From NCBI GenBank assembly GCA_963782595.1, contig CAWAKJ010000003.1:1-64000 (forward strand): a stretch of 64,000 nt of DNA, read 5' to 3'. Positions within the stretch are counted from its first letter, which is position 1, and each line of letters begins with the position of its first letter. Position numbers and translations under genes: made by a program. Shown piece after piece: positions 17,656 through 26,080 of the stretch. The stretch is from JAMQPK01 sp963782595 (GTDB lineage Bacteria > Acidobacteriota > Vicinamibacteria > Vicinamibacterales > JAMQPK01). The notes under the pieces were generated by a model, which saw only the letters and a program-made list of their open reading frames with translations, did no database searches and was not told the DNA's origin.

Positions 17656-18297
17656 TTAGAGCGGCTTAATCTTGACGCTGCGGAACTCGATGTCCTGGCC
17701 CGTGCGCTGCAGCCCGACCGCCCCCGACTTGAACTCTGCGTGACGATCGTCCAGCACCTTCTTGCCGTCGAACATCACGATGAAGTGGTCGCCCTGAGCG
17801 GTAACGTCGAACGAGTGCCACTGACCCATGATGACCGTCGGCTCATTCTTGCTCTTCAAGTGGCCGGAAAAGCTGCCGGTGTAGTAGGCGTTGTGGTTAT
17901 CGGTCTTGCCGTCGTATGGCTTATCGCCGGGAGTAGGATTCCTGATCTGCAGCTCATAGCCAATCTGGTGCGAGTCGCCGTCCTGGCGACCCCGGCGTAA
18001 AAAGACTCCGCTGTTGATGTTCGGGGCACTGGTCCGGAACTCGACGTGGAGCTGGAAATTCGTGAAGTCCTCTTTGGTGGCGAGCCAGCCGCCAGCCACT
18101 TCGGGCCGCAAGGCGCCGTCAACAACCTTCCATTGTGCCTTGCCCTGGGGCACAAAGTTGTTCAACGTCGTCCCGTCGAAGAGCAGTTTCCAGCCGGCGG
18201 CCTTCTCCTGGGCGGTAAGCGTGTTGGCCGGGCCCCCCTGCGCCGTTATCGAGGTGCCAAGTGCGATGAGCGCCAATACGGGCAAAAACCTCTTCAT
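17656..18297 (-). CDS. DUF1080 / 3-keto-disaccharide hydrolase-domain protein
   Basis: The 213-residue protein has a signal peptide (MKRFLPVLALIALGTSITAQ) and one DUF1080 domain. The domain shows GWKLLFDGTTLNNF, WKVVDGALRPEVAGGWLATK, FQLHVEFRTSAPNINSGVFL, YELQIRNPTPGDKPYDGKTD, and the closing VGLQRTGQDIEFRSVKIKPL. The fold is concanavalin-like. Some members hydrolyse 3-keto-glycosides, while many are uncharacterised secreted proteins of Acidobacteriota and Planctomycetes. Length is normal for a single-domain member. It stands alone between genes of unknown function, so its substrate cannot be read from context. Confidence 0.85.
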   Translation of the reverse strand: MKRFLPVLALIALGTSITAQGGPANTLTAQEKAAGWKLLFDGTTLNNFVPQGKAQWKVVDGALRPEVAGGWLATKEDFTNFQLHVEFRTSAPNINSGVFLRRGRQDGDSHQIGYELQIRNPTPGDKPYDGKTDNHNAYYTGSFSGHLKSKNEPTVIMGQWHSFDVTAQGDHFIVMFDGKKVLDDRHAEFKSGAVGLQRTGQDIEFRSVKIKPL

Positions 18298-18341
18298 GCG
18301 TGCTGCCTCCTGCGGTGATTATGCCTGGCCCTGTGGAAAGG

Positions 18342-18896
18342 TCAACGGACAACCACCGTAAAGGTCCGGGTGTTCGTGCGGCCAAATGAATTTCCAGTGA
18401 ACACCGCAATGGCCAGCGTGCCCGAAAAGTCGCTGGTGCAGCCGAATGGGAGGATCAACGGGAACGAACGGGTGGCCGCGCGGGGGATGAGGGTGGAGCC
18501 GAAGATATCCACGAGGTCTCTTTGCGCGAATGTCTTCGATCCGACGAACACTCCGTTGCGATTCACGAAGCGCGCATCCACCTGGTTCAGGATCAGGTCC
18601 GAGTCGGCGTCGGCGACGGCCACGACCTCGATTGGCGCTTGAATCGCGCGACGAGTCGGGCAGACCGCGCTCGTGACCACCTGCGGAGTGACGATCGCGG
18701 GCTGAAGCGTCACACCATGGGCGAAGAAGTCGACCGAGTTGGTTGTGGCCTCTGCCAAACCGTTGAAGCCGATTTGTGACGGCCGGATGCCACCGAACCG
18801 ATCCTCTTGCCAACCATTGCCGGATTCGCAGCCGTAGCTCGAAACAGTGGAGAGAACGAAGACGACCGCCATCAGACGTGAACAATGGTTGGACAT
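18342..18896 (-). CDS. Secreted or lipoprotein-like hypothetical protein
   Basis: 184 residues begin with a hydrophobic leader (LMAVVFVLSTVSSYGC) ending at a Cys that could be lipidated, although the lipobox (SYGC) is poor. The body is beta-rich, with ATTNSVDFFAHGVTLQPAIV, IEVVAVADADSDLILNQVDA and a final GTLAIAVFTGNSFGRTNTRT. No family is recognised. It reads divergently from the secreted protein at 19030. Confidence 0.55.
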   Translation of the reverse strand: MSNHCSRLMAVVFVLSTVSSYGCESGNGWQEDRFGGIRPSQIGFNGLAEATTNSVDFFAHGVTLQPAIVTPQVVTSAVCPTRRAIQAPIEVVAVADADSDLILNQVDARFVNRNGVFVGSKTFAQRDLVDIFGSTLIPRAATRSFPLILPFGCTSDFSGTLAIAVFTGNSFGRTNTRTFTVVVR

Positions 18897-19029
18897 ACTT
18901 TTCCTCCGGCGGGCGCTTTACGCAATCACTGCGCCAGTGTGATTGCGTATTGCACGAATTCGTTGGAAGCAAACTTTGGCCGCGCGACCGAAGTTCCCGG
19001 TCGTCTGCGGGTTCAGCTATATTCGGGCT

Positions 19030-19563
19030 ATGGCTCAGATGCTGCTGCTGGCTTCCATTATCGCGAGCAACACGCAACCCGCGCTCGGTCAGATAGGAGC
19101 GTTTTACTTCGATTCGCTGAATCAGACCCAGGTCTGGATCAACCTGGAGCCGAAGAATCTGCAGCCCGGCCCCAACCTTCGTCTCAACATCACGGTCTTC
19201 TTTCCTGGCCGTACGCTTTCGACGGCTCCGTCAACCGTGGATGTTCGAGTGGAAGACAATTGCCTGATGTTTCCCCTGCAAATCAGGGTGCCGAGCCTTT
19301 CCCTCGTCTATGACGGCGTGGAGCTGCGTGGTGGTGCCCAGGGGTTGCCGATCGTGTCCAGTTCAAACTGCGGTGACGAGTGGGGTTTCACCAGCGGGGC
19401 GACGACGACGATGCGCATTCCGTTTGAGGCGCTTCGCCGGTTCAACACAGCGCGGTATGCCGAGATCCACGCTTTCGGATTTCTGGCTGGCCTGACAGCC
19501 TCGGACAGGAACGCTCTCGCGTCATTTATCAGAGCTGTGTCAGATGGTGTGCGCCTGAAATAG
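19030..19563 (+). CDS. Secreted hypothetical protein
   Basis: I choose ATG 19030 because it opens a signal peptide (MAQMLLLASIIASNTQPALG); the frame extends further upstream with no reason to include it. The mature part of about 155 residues looks beta-sandwich-like (VWINLEPKNLQPGPNLRLNI, VRVEDNCLMFPLQIRVPSLS). It has two Cys that could form a disulphide and an alpha-helical end (ASFIRAVSDGVRLK). I do not recognise a family. Confidence 0.55.
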   Translation: MAQMLLLASIIASNTQPALGQIGAFYFDSLNQTQVWINLEPKNLQPGPNLRLNITVFFPGRTLSTAPSTVDVRVEDNCLMFPLQIRVPSLSLVYDGVELRGGAQGLPIVSSSNCGDEWGFTSGATTTMRIPFEALRRFNTARYAEIHAFGFLAGLTASDRNALASFIRAVSDGVRLK

Positions 19564-19574
19564 CGAGTGGGTTT

Positions 19575-20447
19575 TCAGCGACCGTTTCTAGTCCGCGCGA
19601 CGACCTCGTGCCACCGGCGCACGAACATGCGGTCGAACTCGGGGCGCTCGAGACCGAATGCGGTGGTGAACGCCGATGTGTGCTCGTTCGTGGTCCTGAA
19701 CTGTTCGAAGTAGCTGATGATGGCAGGGACGCCCCGCATCTCGATGAGCATTTCGACGGCGATAAGCGCCTGCGTGTAAAGCGGTGCCTCGTACTGTTTC
19801 TGGGCTTCGACCCATTGTGGAAACGTCACGAGGTTGTCGAACGGCGCGGGAGAAATACCGAACCGGGCGCTGCTGAGAGGGGCGAGACGATCCTCACGAA
19901 GCGAAGCGAACGACGCAAGCCCCAGATGTTCCGTGACGCGGTACGACACCCATTCCGCGAACCCCTCTCTCAACCACTGCTCTGAGGCGCCTCGCGTTCC
20001 GCCACTGAACTGATACTGCAACGAGTGGACGAGCTCGTGCGCTACGAGCTGAATGCGGCCCGCGCGATCGAAGCGATTCACCACGCCGGCATTCACGAAT
20101 ACCGCGCGCGCCCCGCCAATTGCGGCAAACGCCGACGCGGAACGGGCGAGCTCGGGCGAGTAGCCAGTTGTCAGCAACCCCTGTTCGAAGCTGTGTCGAT
20201 CGGCGAACAGTACGAGTTTGACGTCGGCGCGCGGCAATCCGAGCGCCTGCTCGAATGCGTCCATGATGGCCGCGAGGGCGCCCGGGTACTCATCGAGTTC
20301 ACGCTCGGTAACTGCCCTGCCGGCTGAAGGAGGAGCGACGATCTCGATCGCCGGGCCGGGCCTTGCGCAGCCGGCGGCACACACGGCCACGGCGATAACA
20401 CTACCTACGAGCGACGTGCTCATCGACCGAACGATACCATCCTGCAT
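19575..20447 (-). CDS. Peptidase MA-like zinc metalloprotease lipoprotein
   Basis: The protein has a lipoprotein-type leader (SVIAVAVCAAGC). The catalytic region reads IQLVAHELVHSLQYQFSGG and, 20-odd residues later, WLREGFAEWVSYRVTEHLG. These are the HExxH zinc helix plus the downstream Glu ligand of gluzincins (M1-like, peptidase MA superfamily). It should be anchored in the cell envelope. The start could be ATG 20447 or ATG 20423, and the latter gives the shorter, more usual signal peptide. Substrate unknown. It diverges from the cytochrome c gene at 20505. Confidence 0.75.
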   Translation of the reverse strand: MQDGIVRSMSTSLVGSVIAVAVCAAGCARPGPAIEIVAPPSAGRAVTERELDEYPGALAAIMDAFEQALGLPRADVKLVLFADRHSFEQGLLTTGYSPELARSASAFAAIGGARAVFVNAGVVNRFDRAGRIQLVAHELVHSLQYQFSGGTRGASEQWLREGFAEWVSYRVTEHLGLASFASLREDRLAPLSSARFGISPAPFDNLVTFPQWVEAQKQYEAPLYTQALIAVEMLIEMRGVPAIISYFEQFRTTNEHTSAFTTAFGLERPEFDRMFVRRWHEVVARTRNGR

Positions 20448-20504
20448 CAATTCGAGACATAATCTGCGGCTCGTAGTGACGATTCAGCCCCAGGAGGAGG
20501 CAGG

Positions 20505-21518
20505 ATGAGGCTCGTGAAAATCGTTGGATGGATTCTGGCGGCCCTGATGGTGCTGCTCGTCGTGGCTATTACGTTGACCATCGGATGGCGTCCATTCATT
20601 GGCCCCAATGCGCGAGGGCTGACCGATCGCACCTTTGCGGCGACGCCAGAACGGCTGGCGCGCGGGCATTATCTTACCGAGAACGTGCTGGATTGCTTCG
20701 CGTGTCACAGCGAGCGTGATTGGAGCAAACGTGATGCGCCGGAGGTACCGGGCACACATGGCGCTGGCAACCCGGCGTTCCCGTTGAAGGATCTCCCGGG
20801 CAGCGTTTACCCGCCCAATATCACGCCCGACAAAGAGACAGGCGCAGGGAACTGGACCGACGATCAACTGGCGCGCGCGATTCGCGAAGGCATCGGCAAC
20901 GACGGTCGCGCGCTCTTTCCATTCATGCCGTACGAAAACTACCGTTACCTTTCAGACGAGGACCTCGCATCGGTCATCGTCTACTTGCGTTCGATACCGC
21001 CCGTTCGTCGGGAGGTTCCAAAAACGGAACTGATCTTTCCCGTCAAGTACCTGATTCGAAGCGCGCCGCACCCGTTGACTGAACCGGTAAACGCCCCGGA
21101 CGTGTCCACACCGGTAAAGCGGGGAGATTACCTGGTGACGATCGCCGGCTGCCGGGACTGCCACACGCCGATGAGCCAGGGGGCGCGCATGATGCACCTC
21201 GATCTGGCCGGTGGGTTCCTTCTGCGCGGTCCATGGGGTGAGGTGGCAAGTTCCAATATCACGCAGTCTCCCTCCGGGATTCCCTATTACGACGAAGGGT
21301 TGTTCCTCGAGGTGATGCGCACAGGGATGGTGAAAGCTCGAGAACTGAAGCAGATCATGCCGTGGTGGTATCACCGCAACTTGACGGAGGACGACCTGAA
21401 GAGCATGTTTGCGTACCTGCGCACGGTGCCGAAAATCGCGCACCGCGTGGATAACAGCAAGCCGCCGACGGCGTGCAAGTTGTGCACGCTGACTCATGGT
21501 GCTGGCGACCAGAACTGA
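20505..21518 (+). CDS. Di-haem cytochrome c family protein
   Basis: ATG 20505 follows a strong ribosome site (AGGAGGAGGCAGG). The 337-residue protein has an N-terminal membrane anchor (WILAALMVLLVVAITLTI) and two haem c sites, CFACH in the first domain and CRDCH in the second. Candidate Met ligands lie in ALFPFMPYENYRYL and LKQIMPWWYHRNL. The arrangement matches cytochrome c subunits of membrane alcohol or aldehyde dehydrogenase complexes and similar periplasmic electron carriers. No partner dehydrogenase is adjacent. A third Cys pair near the C-terminus (CKLC) lacks the following His. Confidence 0.85.
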   Translation: MRLVKIVGWILAALMVLLVVAITLTIGWRPFIGPNARGLTDRTFAATPERLARGHYLTENVLDCFACHSERDWSKRDAPEVPGTHGAGNPAFPLKDLPGSVYPPNITPDKETGAGNWTDDQLARAIREGIGNDGRALFPFMPYENYRYLSDEDLASVIVYLRSIPPVRREVPKTELIFPVKYLIRSAPHPLTEPVNAPDVSTPVKRGDYLVTIAGCRDCHTPMSQGARMMHLDLAGGFLLRGPWGEVASSNITQSPSGIPYYDEGLFLEVMRTGMVKARELKQIMPWWYHRNLTEDDLKSMFAYLRTVPKIAHRVDNSKPPTACKLCTLTHGAGDQN

Positions 21519-21526
21519 AATCCGTC

Positions 21527-21561
21527 ATGGCAGATGGCAGATGGCAGATGGCAGATGGCAG
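21527..21561 (+). repeat. Seven-base tandem repeat, five units
   Basis: Five exact copies of ATGGCAG directly follow the cytochrome gene. Too short and simple for CRISPR; a simple sequence repeat. Confidence 0.9.
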
Positions 21562-21588
21562 ATGTGCATCTGCACACGGCGTTGGAGA

Positions 21589-22189
21589 CTACTGACCGAT
21601 TATGCCTTCCGCAATCCGCTCGGCTTCCTCACGGGTGTAGATTCCATTGAGTTCGGCTTTGTCGCCGATCGGAGATGCGCACAACCGGCGCGGCGACGAC
21701 TTTGCCGTCGATCAAGATGGCGACATGTCTTCCGACGTGGTTGCTCGTTGCGAGCCACATCTTCTTGGCTCCATCCGCATTCAGCGTGACCTCGACGGCA
21801 AACGTCGACCGGCTGTCGCCTTGCACGACGCGGGCTTCAGCGATATCCGCGTTGGTCACGACGGCTGTTTCATGCAGGTAAATCGTTCGGCCGGAAGGCA
21901 ACGTTATTGGGGGCTCCAGTTCGGGAGCCGATGTCTCCTCGGCCAGGCGCACTTCGAAGAGAACGGCCGCCTGGAGTGCAGACGAGGAGAATCGCGGCGC
22001 AATGGCGACGGCGGCGACCAGGACGAATGTTACGACCGCGGTGATGAAGGCTCGTCGTGGCCAGACACGCGTCATGGTACGAGAAGCGGCTACCACGCGG
22101 GCTTCGATAGCCAGTCGTTGCTGTGACGACCAGACCGGTTCGTGGGCCAGCGGATCCGCGTTTCGCAGAAGGTCTCCAACAGAGTTCAT
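21589..22189 (-). pseudogene. Membrane protein with SecD P1-head-like domain, frameshifted near its end
   Basis: Starting at ATG 22189, which overlaps the sigma-factor stop as ATGA, there is a cytoplasmic N-terminus of about 45 residues and one membrane segment (AFITAVVTFVLVAAVAIA). An extracytoplasmic domain follows (ITLPSGRTIYLHETAVVTNA, EVTLNADGAKKMWLATS, VAILIDGKVVAAPVV). This resembles the SecDF P1 head subdomain. The frame breaks at about 21680; the expected ending GDKAELNGIYTREEAERIAE reads in the next frame to TAG at 21589. By position and topology (one membrane span, downstream of an ECF sigma factor) it may act as the sigma factor's membrane regulator. That is inference. Confidence 0.65.
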
Positions 22190-22746
22190 GGTTTCTCTCC
22201 TGTCCTGGCCATCAGCACCCGGGCCAGATCGTGCCGCCCTTTCGAGAGGTGCCATCGCGCGGTAATCGAGGTGATGCCGAGGAGCGACGCAATTGTCGAA
22301 ACGGGCAATCCTTCGAGCTCGTGCATGACGAGAACCGCGCGTCGGCGTGGCGAGAGAAGGTCGAGTGCCTGCCAGATCGTTGTTCGCGCGATCAGTGCGG
22401 ACTCTGCGTCTGAGCGCTGGCTCGACTCAGGCGTCACTGCGGTTGCCTCGGCGTAGCGCTTCCGGACTTCGGATTTTCGCCACTGGTCGCGGCGGATGTT
22501 GACCAGCACGCGAACGAGCCAGGCTTCTCCATGCCGGGCGTCAGACGGGACAGACCTCAGTGCCGAGGCGGCACGAAGAAACGTGTCCTGGACGAGATCG
22601 CGCGCCTCATCGGCCGTGGGTGTCAGCCTCCGCGCCAGGCGGTAGAGCCGATCGGCATGCGTGTCGAACAACGCCGCCAGGCGCTCGGAAGAGCCATCTA
22701 ACCGCGCATCAACCGTGAATGCGCCGGCCACCGACTGTTCGCTCAC
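22186..22746 (-). CDS. ECF-type RNA polymerase sigma factor
   Basis: From GTG 22746 the 186-residue protein has sigma region 2 (LAALFDTHADRLYRLARRLT, DEARDLVQDTFLRAASAL) and region 4 (SPRRRAVLVMHELEGLPVST, then IASLLGITSITARWHLSKGR). It recruits RNA polymerase to a small regulon, typically in response to envelope signals. Earlier in-frame ATGs exist, but the extra sequence is not sigma-like. Its stop overlaps the start of the single-span membrane protein (ATGA), the usual place for an anti-sigma factor. Confidence 0.85.
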   Translation of the reverse strand: MSEQSVAGAFTVDARLDGSSERLAALFDTHADRLYRLARRLTPTADEARDLVQDTFLRAASALRSVPSDARHGEAWLVRVLVNIRRDQWRKSEVRKRYAEATAVTPESSQRSDAESALIARTTIWQALDLLSPRRRAVLVMHELEGLPVSTIASLLGITSITARWHLSKGRHDLARVLMARTGEKP

Positions 22747-22838
22747 ATCTCTATATACGTTTGAGCCCTCGCTTCTGTTGGTGCCATCGTGCGAGGGTCG
22801 CCCGCCATGGCGTAGGGCGCCATGGCGGGCCTGCTGAA

Positions 22839-23168
22839 CTAGGTGTTCAACAGCCGTGTAAAGAACGATCGATACCGCCTCAACCCCTGCCGGAGATCTT
22901 CGGTGGACACATTGTCGCCGCGCTTCCACTGTTCTTCGAGCTCGCCGCGAGTCCGCGCGAATCCCTCGGCAAGTTTCGCGATGGCATCGGCCACGAGCGC
23001 ATCGGCCCGTTCGACCGCTCCCCGCGGTTCGTCGACGAACGCCGCCTGTATCTGATCCCAGCGGCTGCGGAAGTCCCGAAGCTCGTCCTCCGAGTACATC
23101 GCGACAGCGACATCAGTGTCTCGAGTATCTTGCGGCGCCGGTGCTGCGGTCGTCATCTCAGGGCTCAT
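22839..23168 (-). CDS. Small hypothetical protein, paralogue of the upstream gene's C-terminal domain
   Basis: 109 residues with FRSRWDQIQAAFVDEPRGAV, an ERADALVADAIAKL helix and STEDLRQGLRRYRSFFTRLL. The same landmarks occur in the same order in the gene just upstream (HIQTLFVDDPPGAI, EADHLVNEVM, STEDLRQAVIHYRVLFEDLL). It has no signal or membrane segment and looks fully helical. The start lies two bases after the upstream stop, so the two are certainly cotranscribed. The function of this domain is not known to me. Confidence 0.65.
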   Translation of the reverse strand: MSPEMTTAAPAPQDTRDTDVAVAMYSEDELRDFRSRWDQIQAAFVDEPRGAVERADALVADAIAKLAEGFARTRGELEEQWKRGDNVSTEDLRQGLRRYRSFFTRLLNT

Positions 23169-23170
23169 TT

Positions 23171-23734
23171 CTACCTCCGCGCGTGAACAGGTTTCAGCTC
23201 AGACGGCTTCTGCTCCAGCAGATCCTCGAACAACACTCTGTAGTGAATGACGGCCTGCCGGAGGTCCTCTGTGCTGGCAGTATTGGCCGCGTTTCGCTCG
23301 GCAATCGCTCGGGCTTCGCGGTAGTGTTCCACGACGGTCGGGTGATCGACCGAGATGTCCGCTGACCGCTGACCAAAGTCGGCCATCGGAAAGCCCTTCG
23401 CCGTCATCACTTCGTTCACGAGGTGATCGGCTTCATTGATAGCGCCTGGCGGATCATCGACGAACAGTGTTTGGATGTGGCGCCAGACTTCGTTGAAGCG
23501 GGCCGCCTCGGCTGTGGTGAGTGCACGGATGTTGAGTTTCTCGACGCGACGTTCCCGGGCCGCGAGGGCCGCTTCGGCGCGCTTGACGTCGCCCGCTTCA
23601 GCACGTGCCCTTTTATATTCGGGCCCGAAGCGCTCACGCAGATGGCGACTCCGTTGCTGTTGCAGAAACCACACCACTGCGCCGCCCACGATCATGCCGA
23701 CGATGACGAGAACGATTGTCAATGTCGTGTCCAT
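23171..23734 (-). CDS. Single-span membrane protein with FVDDPPGAI helical domain
   Basis: ATG 23734 is fixed by a perfect ribosome site (AAAGGAGGTATTA). The 187-residue protein starts with a membrane anchor (LTIVLVIVGMIVGGAVVWFL) and a charged coiled-coil linker (RSRHLRERFGPEYKRARAEA). The C-terminal helical domain carries HIQTLFVDDPPGAI, ADISVDHPTVVEHYREARAI and TEDLRQAVIHYRVLFEDLLE. Proteins of this design are widespread in Acidobacteriota and Actinobacteria without an assigned role. The next gene encodes a soluble copy of the same domain. Confidence 0.7.
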   Translation of the reverse strand: MDTTLTIVLVIVGMIVGGAVVWFLQQQRSRHLRERFGPEYKRARAEAGDVKRAEAALAARERRVEKLNIRALTTAEAARFNEVWRHIQTLFVDDPPGAINEADHLVNEVMTAKGFPMADFGQRSADISVDHPTVVEHYREARAIAERNAANTASTEDLRQAVIHYRVLFEDLLEQKPSELKPVHARR

Positions 23735-23803
23735 TAATACCTCCTTTAAGTCACGATTTATAAAAGCAAGAAACTCGCCGGATTCGTGGCACAATTTGCC
23801 GCG

Positions 23804-25606
23804 ATGAGGCGCCTTGTCCTGCTCATCCTCGCCGGCGTGGCCACCTGGGCCGCCGCCGGCATCGCGCAGTCACCACATCCGTTTGGAATCCCGTCAGCCG
23901 ACCAACCAACGCCCACCGCCGACATCGATGCCGTCGCAGGATTGCGCGCCCAAGGGTGGCTGTTTCAAGGACGCTCGGAAGTCCTCGCGCGCCATGGCAT
24001 CGTGGCCACGAGCGATCCGATCGCCGCAGAGGCCGGCCTCGAGATTCTCCGGCAGGGCGGAAACGCCATCGACGCTGCCGTTGCGACAGCAGCGGTGCTC
24101 GACGTCACTTCGCAGAACGATACCGGCATCGGCGGCGATCTCTTCGCGCTGGTGTGGTCGGCGCGCGACAAGAAGCTGTACGCGCTGAACTCCGCGGGGT
24201 GGGCGCCCGCCGCCTGGACACCCGAGTTCTTCACCCAGAAACTCGGACTGAAGAGCGTTCCCGGATCGGGAGTGAACTCCGCAACTGTTCCGGGCGCGAT
24301 CTCCGGATATGACGCGCTCTTGACGCGTTTCGGGACGCGGACGTTCAAGGAAACGTTCGCGCGCGCGGCGCAAATCGCCGAAGAAGGCTGGGGACAGGCC
24401 GAACGCCGTCATGCCGACCTCCGCGGTGCCGCCAACGGCCTGCGTCAAGACGCAGATTCGCGGCAGATTTTCCTCGCCGGCGATCGGGTGCCCGAGCTGT
24501 ACAGCATCATCCGGAACCCGGCACTTGCCAAGGCGCTGCGTCTTCTCCAGAAAGAAGGCCGCGACGCGTTCTACCGCGGAGACATCGCGGCCGCGATCGT
24601 CGCCAAGGTGCAGGCGAACGGCGGCGTGATGACTCGAAGCGATCTTGCCGAGTTCCAGTCGGAGTGGGTCGATCCCATCTCGACCGGCTATCACGGCTAC
24701 GACATCTTCGAACTGCCTCCACCGGGCCAGGGCTTTGCCGCGTTGGAGATGCTGAACATCCTCGAAGTGTGCGTGCCGAAGGTTGGCGCCAACCTGTCGA
24801 AGCTGGGTCCGGCCGATCCGATGTACTGGCACTTGATGGTCGAGGCCAAGAAACTCGCGTACTCGGACCTGCACGCGTACAACGCCGATCCGAAGTTTGC
24901 GGCCGTTCCGCTGCAGCGGCTGCTTTCCAAAGAGTACGCGGCGACTTTGTGCGGCAGGATCGATCCGAACACGGCCTCGAAGCCGCGTGTCGGCGGCGGC
25001 ACCGACGGGGGCACGATTTATCTCACAACAGCCGATCGGTGGGGCAACATGGTGTCGCTCATTCACAGCGTCTTCAGTGTCTACGGCAGCCGGGCGAGCG
25101 TCGGCCCGTTCGGTTTCGTGCTGCACAATCGGGGCGCCGGTTTTTCACTCGATCCTCGAAGTCCAAATATCGTCGCGCCCCGGAAGCGGCCCTTCCATAC
25201 CATCATTGCGGGCTTCGTGATGAAGGACGGCCGGCCGCTGATGACCTTCGGCAACATGGGCGGCAGCGTGCAGCCTGAAACGCACGCGCAGCACATCGTC
25301 AATCTGATCGATCTCGGCATGAACGTGCAGATGACCACCGACGCGGCGAGGTTTACGCACAGCCAGACCTCGAACGTCCTGTCGCTGGAGGCGACGCTCT
25401 TCAACCGCGTTGGCGCCGCGCTGAAGGCGAAAGGGCACGAAGTGCGGGCTGTATCAGGCGGGTCCGTAGGCGGGTATCAGGGGATTCTGTTCACTCGCGA
25501 CCCGAGCCTTCCAGAGCCCGAGCGTGGCAGCAACGACGCGCCTGTCAACGGCATCTATCGCGCGGGATCGGACCATCGGAAGGATGGGCAGGCAGTGGGT
25601 TGGTAA
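23804..25606 (+). CDS. ggt: Gamma-glutamyltransferase
   Basis: ATG 23804 opens a signal peptide (MRRLVLLILAGVATWAAAGI), giving 600 residues, normal for the family. Landmarks of the large subunit are ILRQGGNAIDAAVATAAVLD, NDTGIGGDLFALVWSARDKK and GYDIFELPPPGQGFAALEML. Autoproteolysis should occur before Thr404 in DGGTIYLTTADRWGNMVSL, making this Thr the nucleophile of the small subunit. PRKRPFHTIIAGFVMKDGRP and GNMGGSVQPETHAQ are also conserved. It hydrolyses or transfers gamma-glutamyl groups of glutathione and related peptides in the periplasm. It stands as a single gene. Confidence 0.93.
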   Translation: MRRLVLLILAGVATWAAAGIAQSPHPFGIPSADQPTPTADIDAVAGLRAQGWLFQGRSEVLARHGIVATSDPIAAEAGLEILRQGGNAIDAAVATAAVLDVTSQNDTGIGGDLFALVWSARDKKLYALNSAGWAPAAWTPEFFTQKLGLKSVPGSGVNSATVPGAISGYDALLTRFGTRTFKETFARAAQIAEEGWGQAERRHADLRGAANGLRQDADSRQIFLAGDRVPELYSIIRNPALAKALRLLQKEGRDAFYRGDIAAAIVAKVQANGGVMTRSDLAEFQSEWVDPISTGYHGYDIFELPPPGQGFAALEMLNILEVCVPKVGANLSKLGPADPMYWHLMVEAKKLAYSDLHAYNADPKFAAVPLQRLLSKEYAATLCGRIDPNTASKPRVGGGTDGGTIYLTTADRWGNMVSLIHSVFSVYGSRASVGPFGFVLHNRGAGFSLDPRSPNIVAPRKRPFHTIIAGFVMKDGRPLMTFGNMGGSVQPETHAQHIVNLIDLGMNVQMTTDAARFTHSQTSNVLSLEATLFNRVGAALKAKGHEVRAVSGGSVGGYQGILFTRDPSLPEPERGSNDAPVNGIYRAGSDHRKDGQAVGW

Positions 25607-25610
25607 ATGA

Positions 25611-25701
25611 GCGGTTCTAGGGTTCTAGGTTCTGAGGTTCTGGGTTCGGGTTCCTAGGAGCTGCGAGTATCCGAACCTCAGAACCCAGAACCTAGAACCG
25701 C
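25611..25701. repeat. GGTTCT-type inverted repeat
   Basis: A 91-base element made of GGTTCT words on one side and their complement on the other: it opens GCGGTTCTAGGGTTCTAGG and closes AACCTAGAACCGC. It fills the gap between convergent ggt and secG and could fold into a long hairpin, acting as a bidirectional terminator. A related copy lies at 26867-26953. Confidence 0.8.
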
Positions 25702-25708
25702 AGGATTC

Positions 25709-26068
25709 TTACTTACCGGGCGGCGTCGTGGCCGGCGCTGGCGGGGTTGCGGTCCCCGGCGCTGGCGGCGTAACGGGTCGCGGCGCTGGCGCTGCGGCTG
25801 GCGGTGGAGCGGATGTCCCGCTGACGACCGAACTCGTCCCGCGCTGGCCGAGAATCGAAAGCATCAGCGCCAACAGCATGAACAGCACTGCCGCCACCGA
25901 TGTAGCCTTCGTCAGCAGCGTCGCGCCAGATCGGGCGCCGAACGCGGCCTGACTGCTGCTGCCGCCGAACGCACTGGCGATATCGCCGCCGCGCCCCTGC
26001 TGCAGCAGAATCACCAGCGAAAGCACGAGACAAACCACGACGTAAAGGCCGATCAAAGCGTAGTACAT
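25709..26068 (-). CDS. secG: Preprotein translocase subunit SecG
   Basis: 119 residues with the two SecG membrane helices (ALIGLYVVVCLVLSLVILLQ and SVAAVLFMLLALMLSILG) flanking the conserved QQGRGGDIASAFGGSSSQAA loop. The C-terminal 35 residues are a Pro/Ala-rich tail typical of acidobacterial and myxobacterial SecG. It assists SecYE in protein export. It is the last gene of the gapA-pgk-tpiA-secG group; tpiA-secG linkage is common in bacteria. Confidence 0.93.
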   Translation of the reverse strand: MYYALIGLYVVVCLVLSLVILLQQGRGGDIASAFGGSSSQAAFGARSGATLLTKATSVAAVLFMLLALMLSILGQRGTSSVVSGTSAPPPAAAPAPRPVTPPAPGTATPPAPATTPPGK

Positions 26069-26080
26069 ATGAACTAACGA

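Noticed and set aside
21527..21561. CRISPR array
   Set aside because: Units are seven bases with no spacers; no cas genes in the window.
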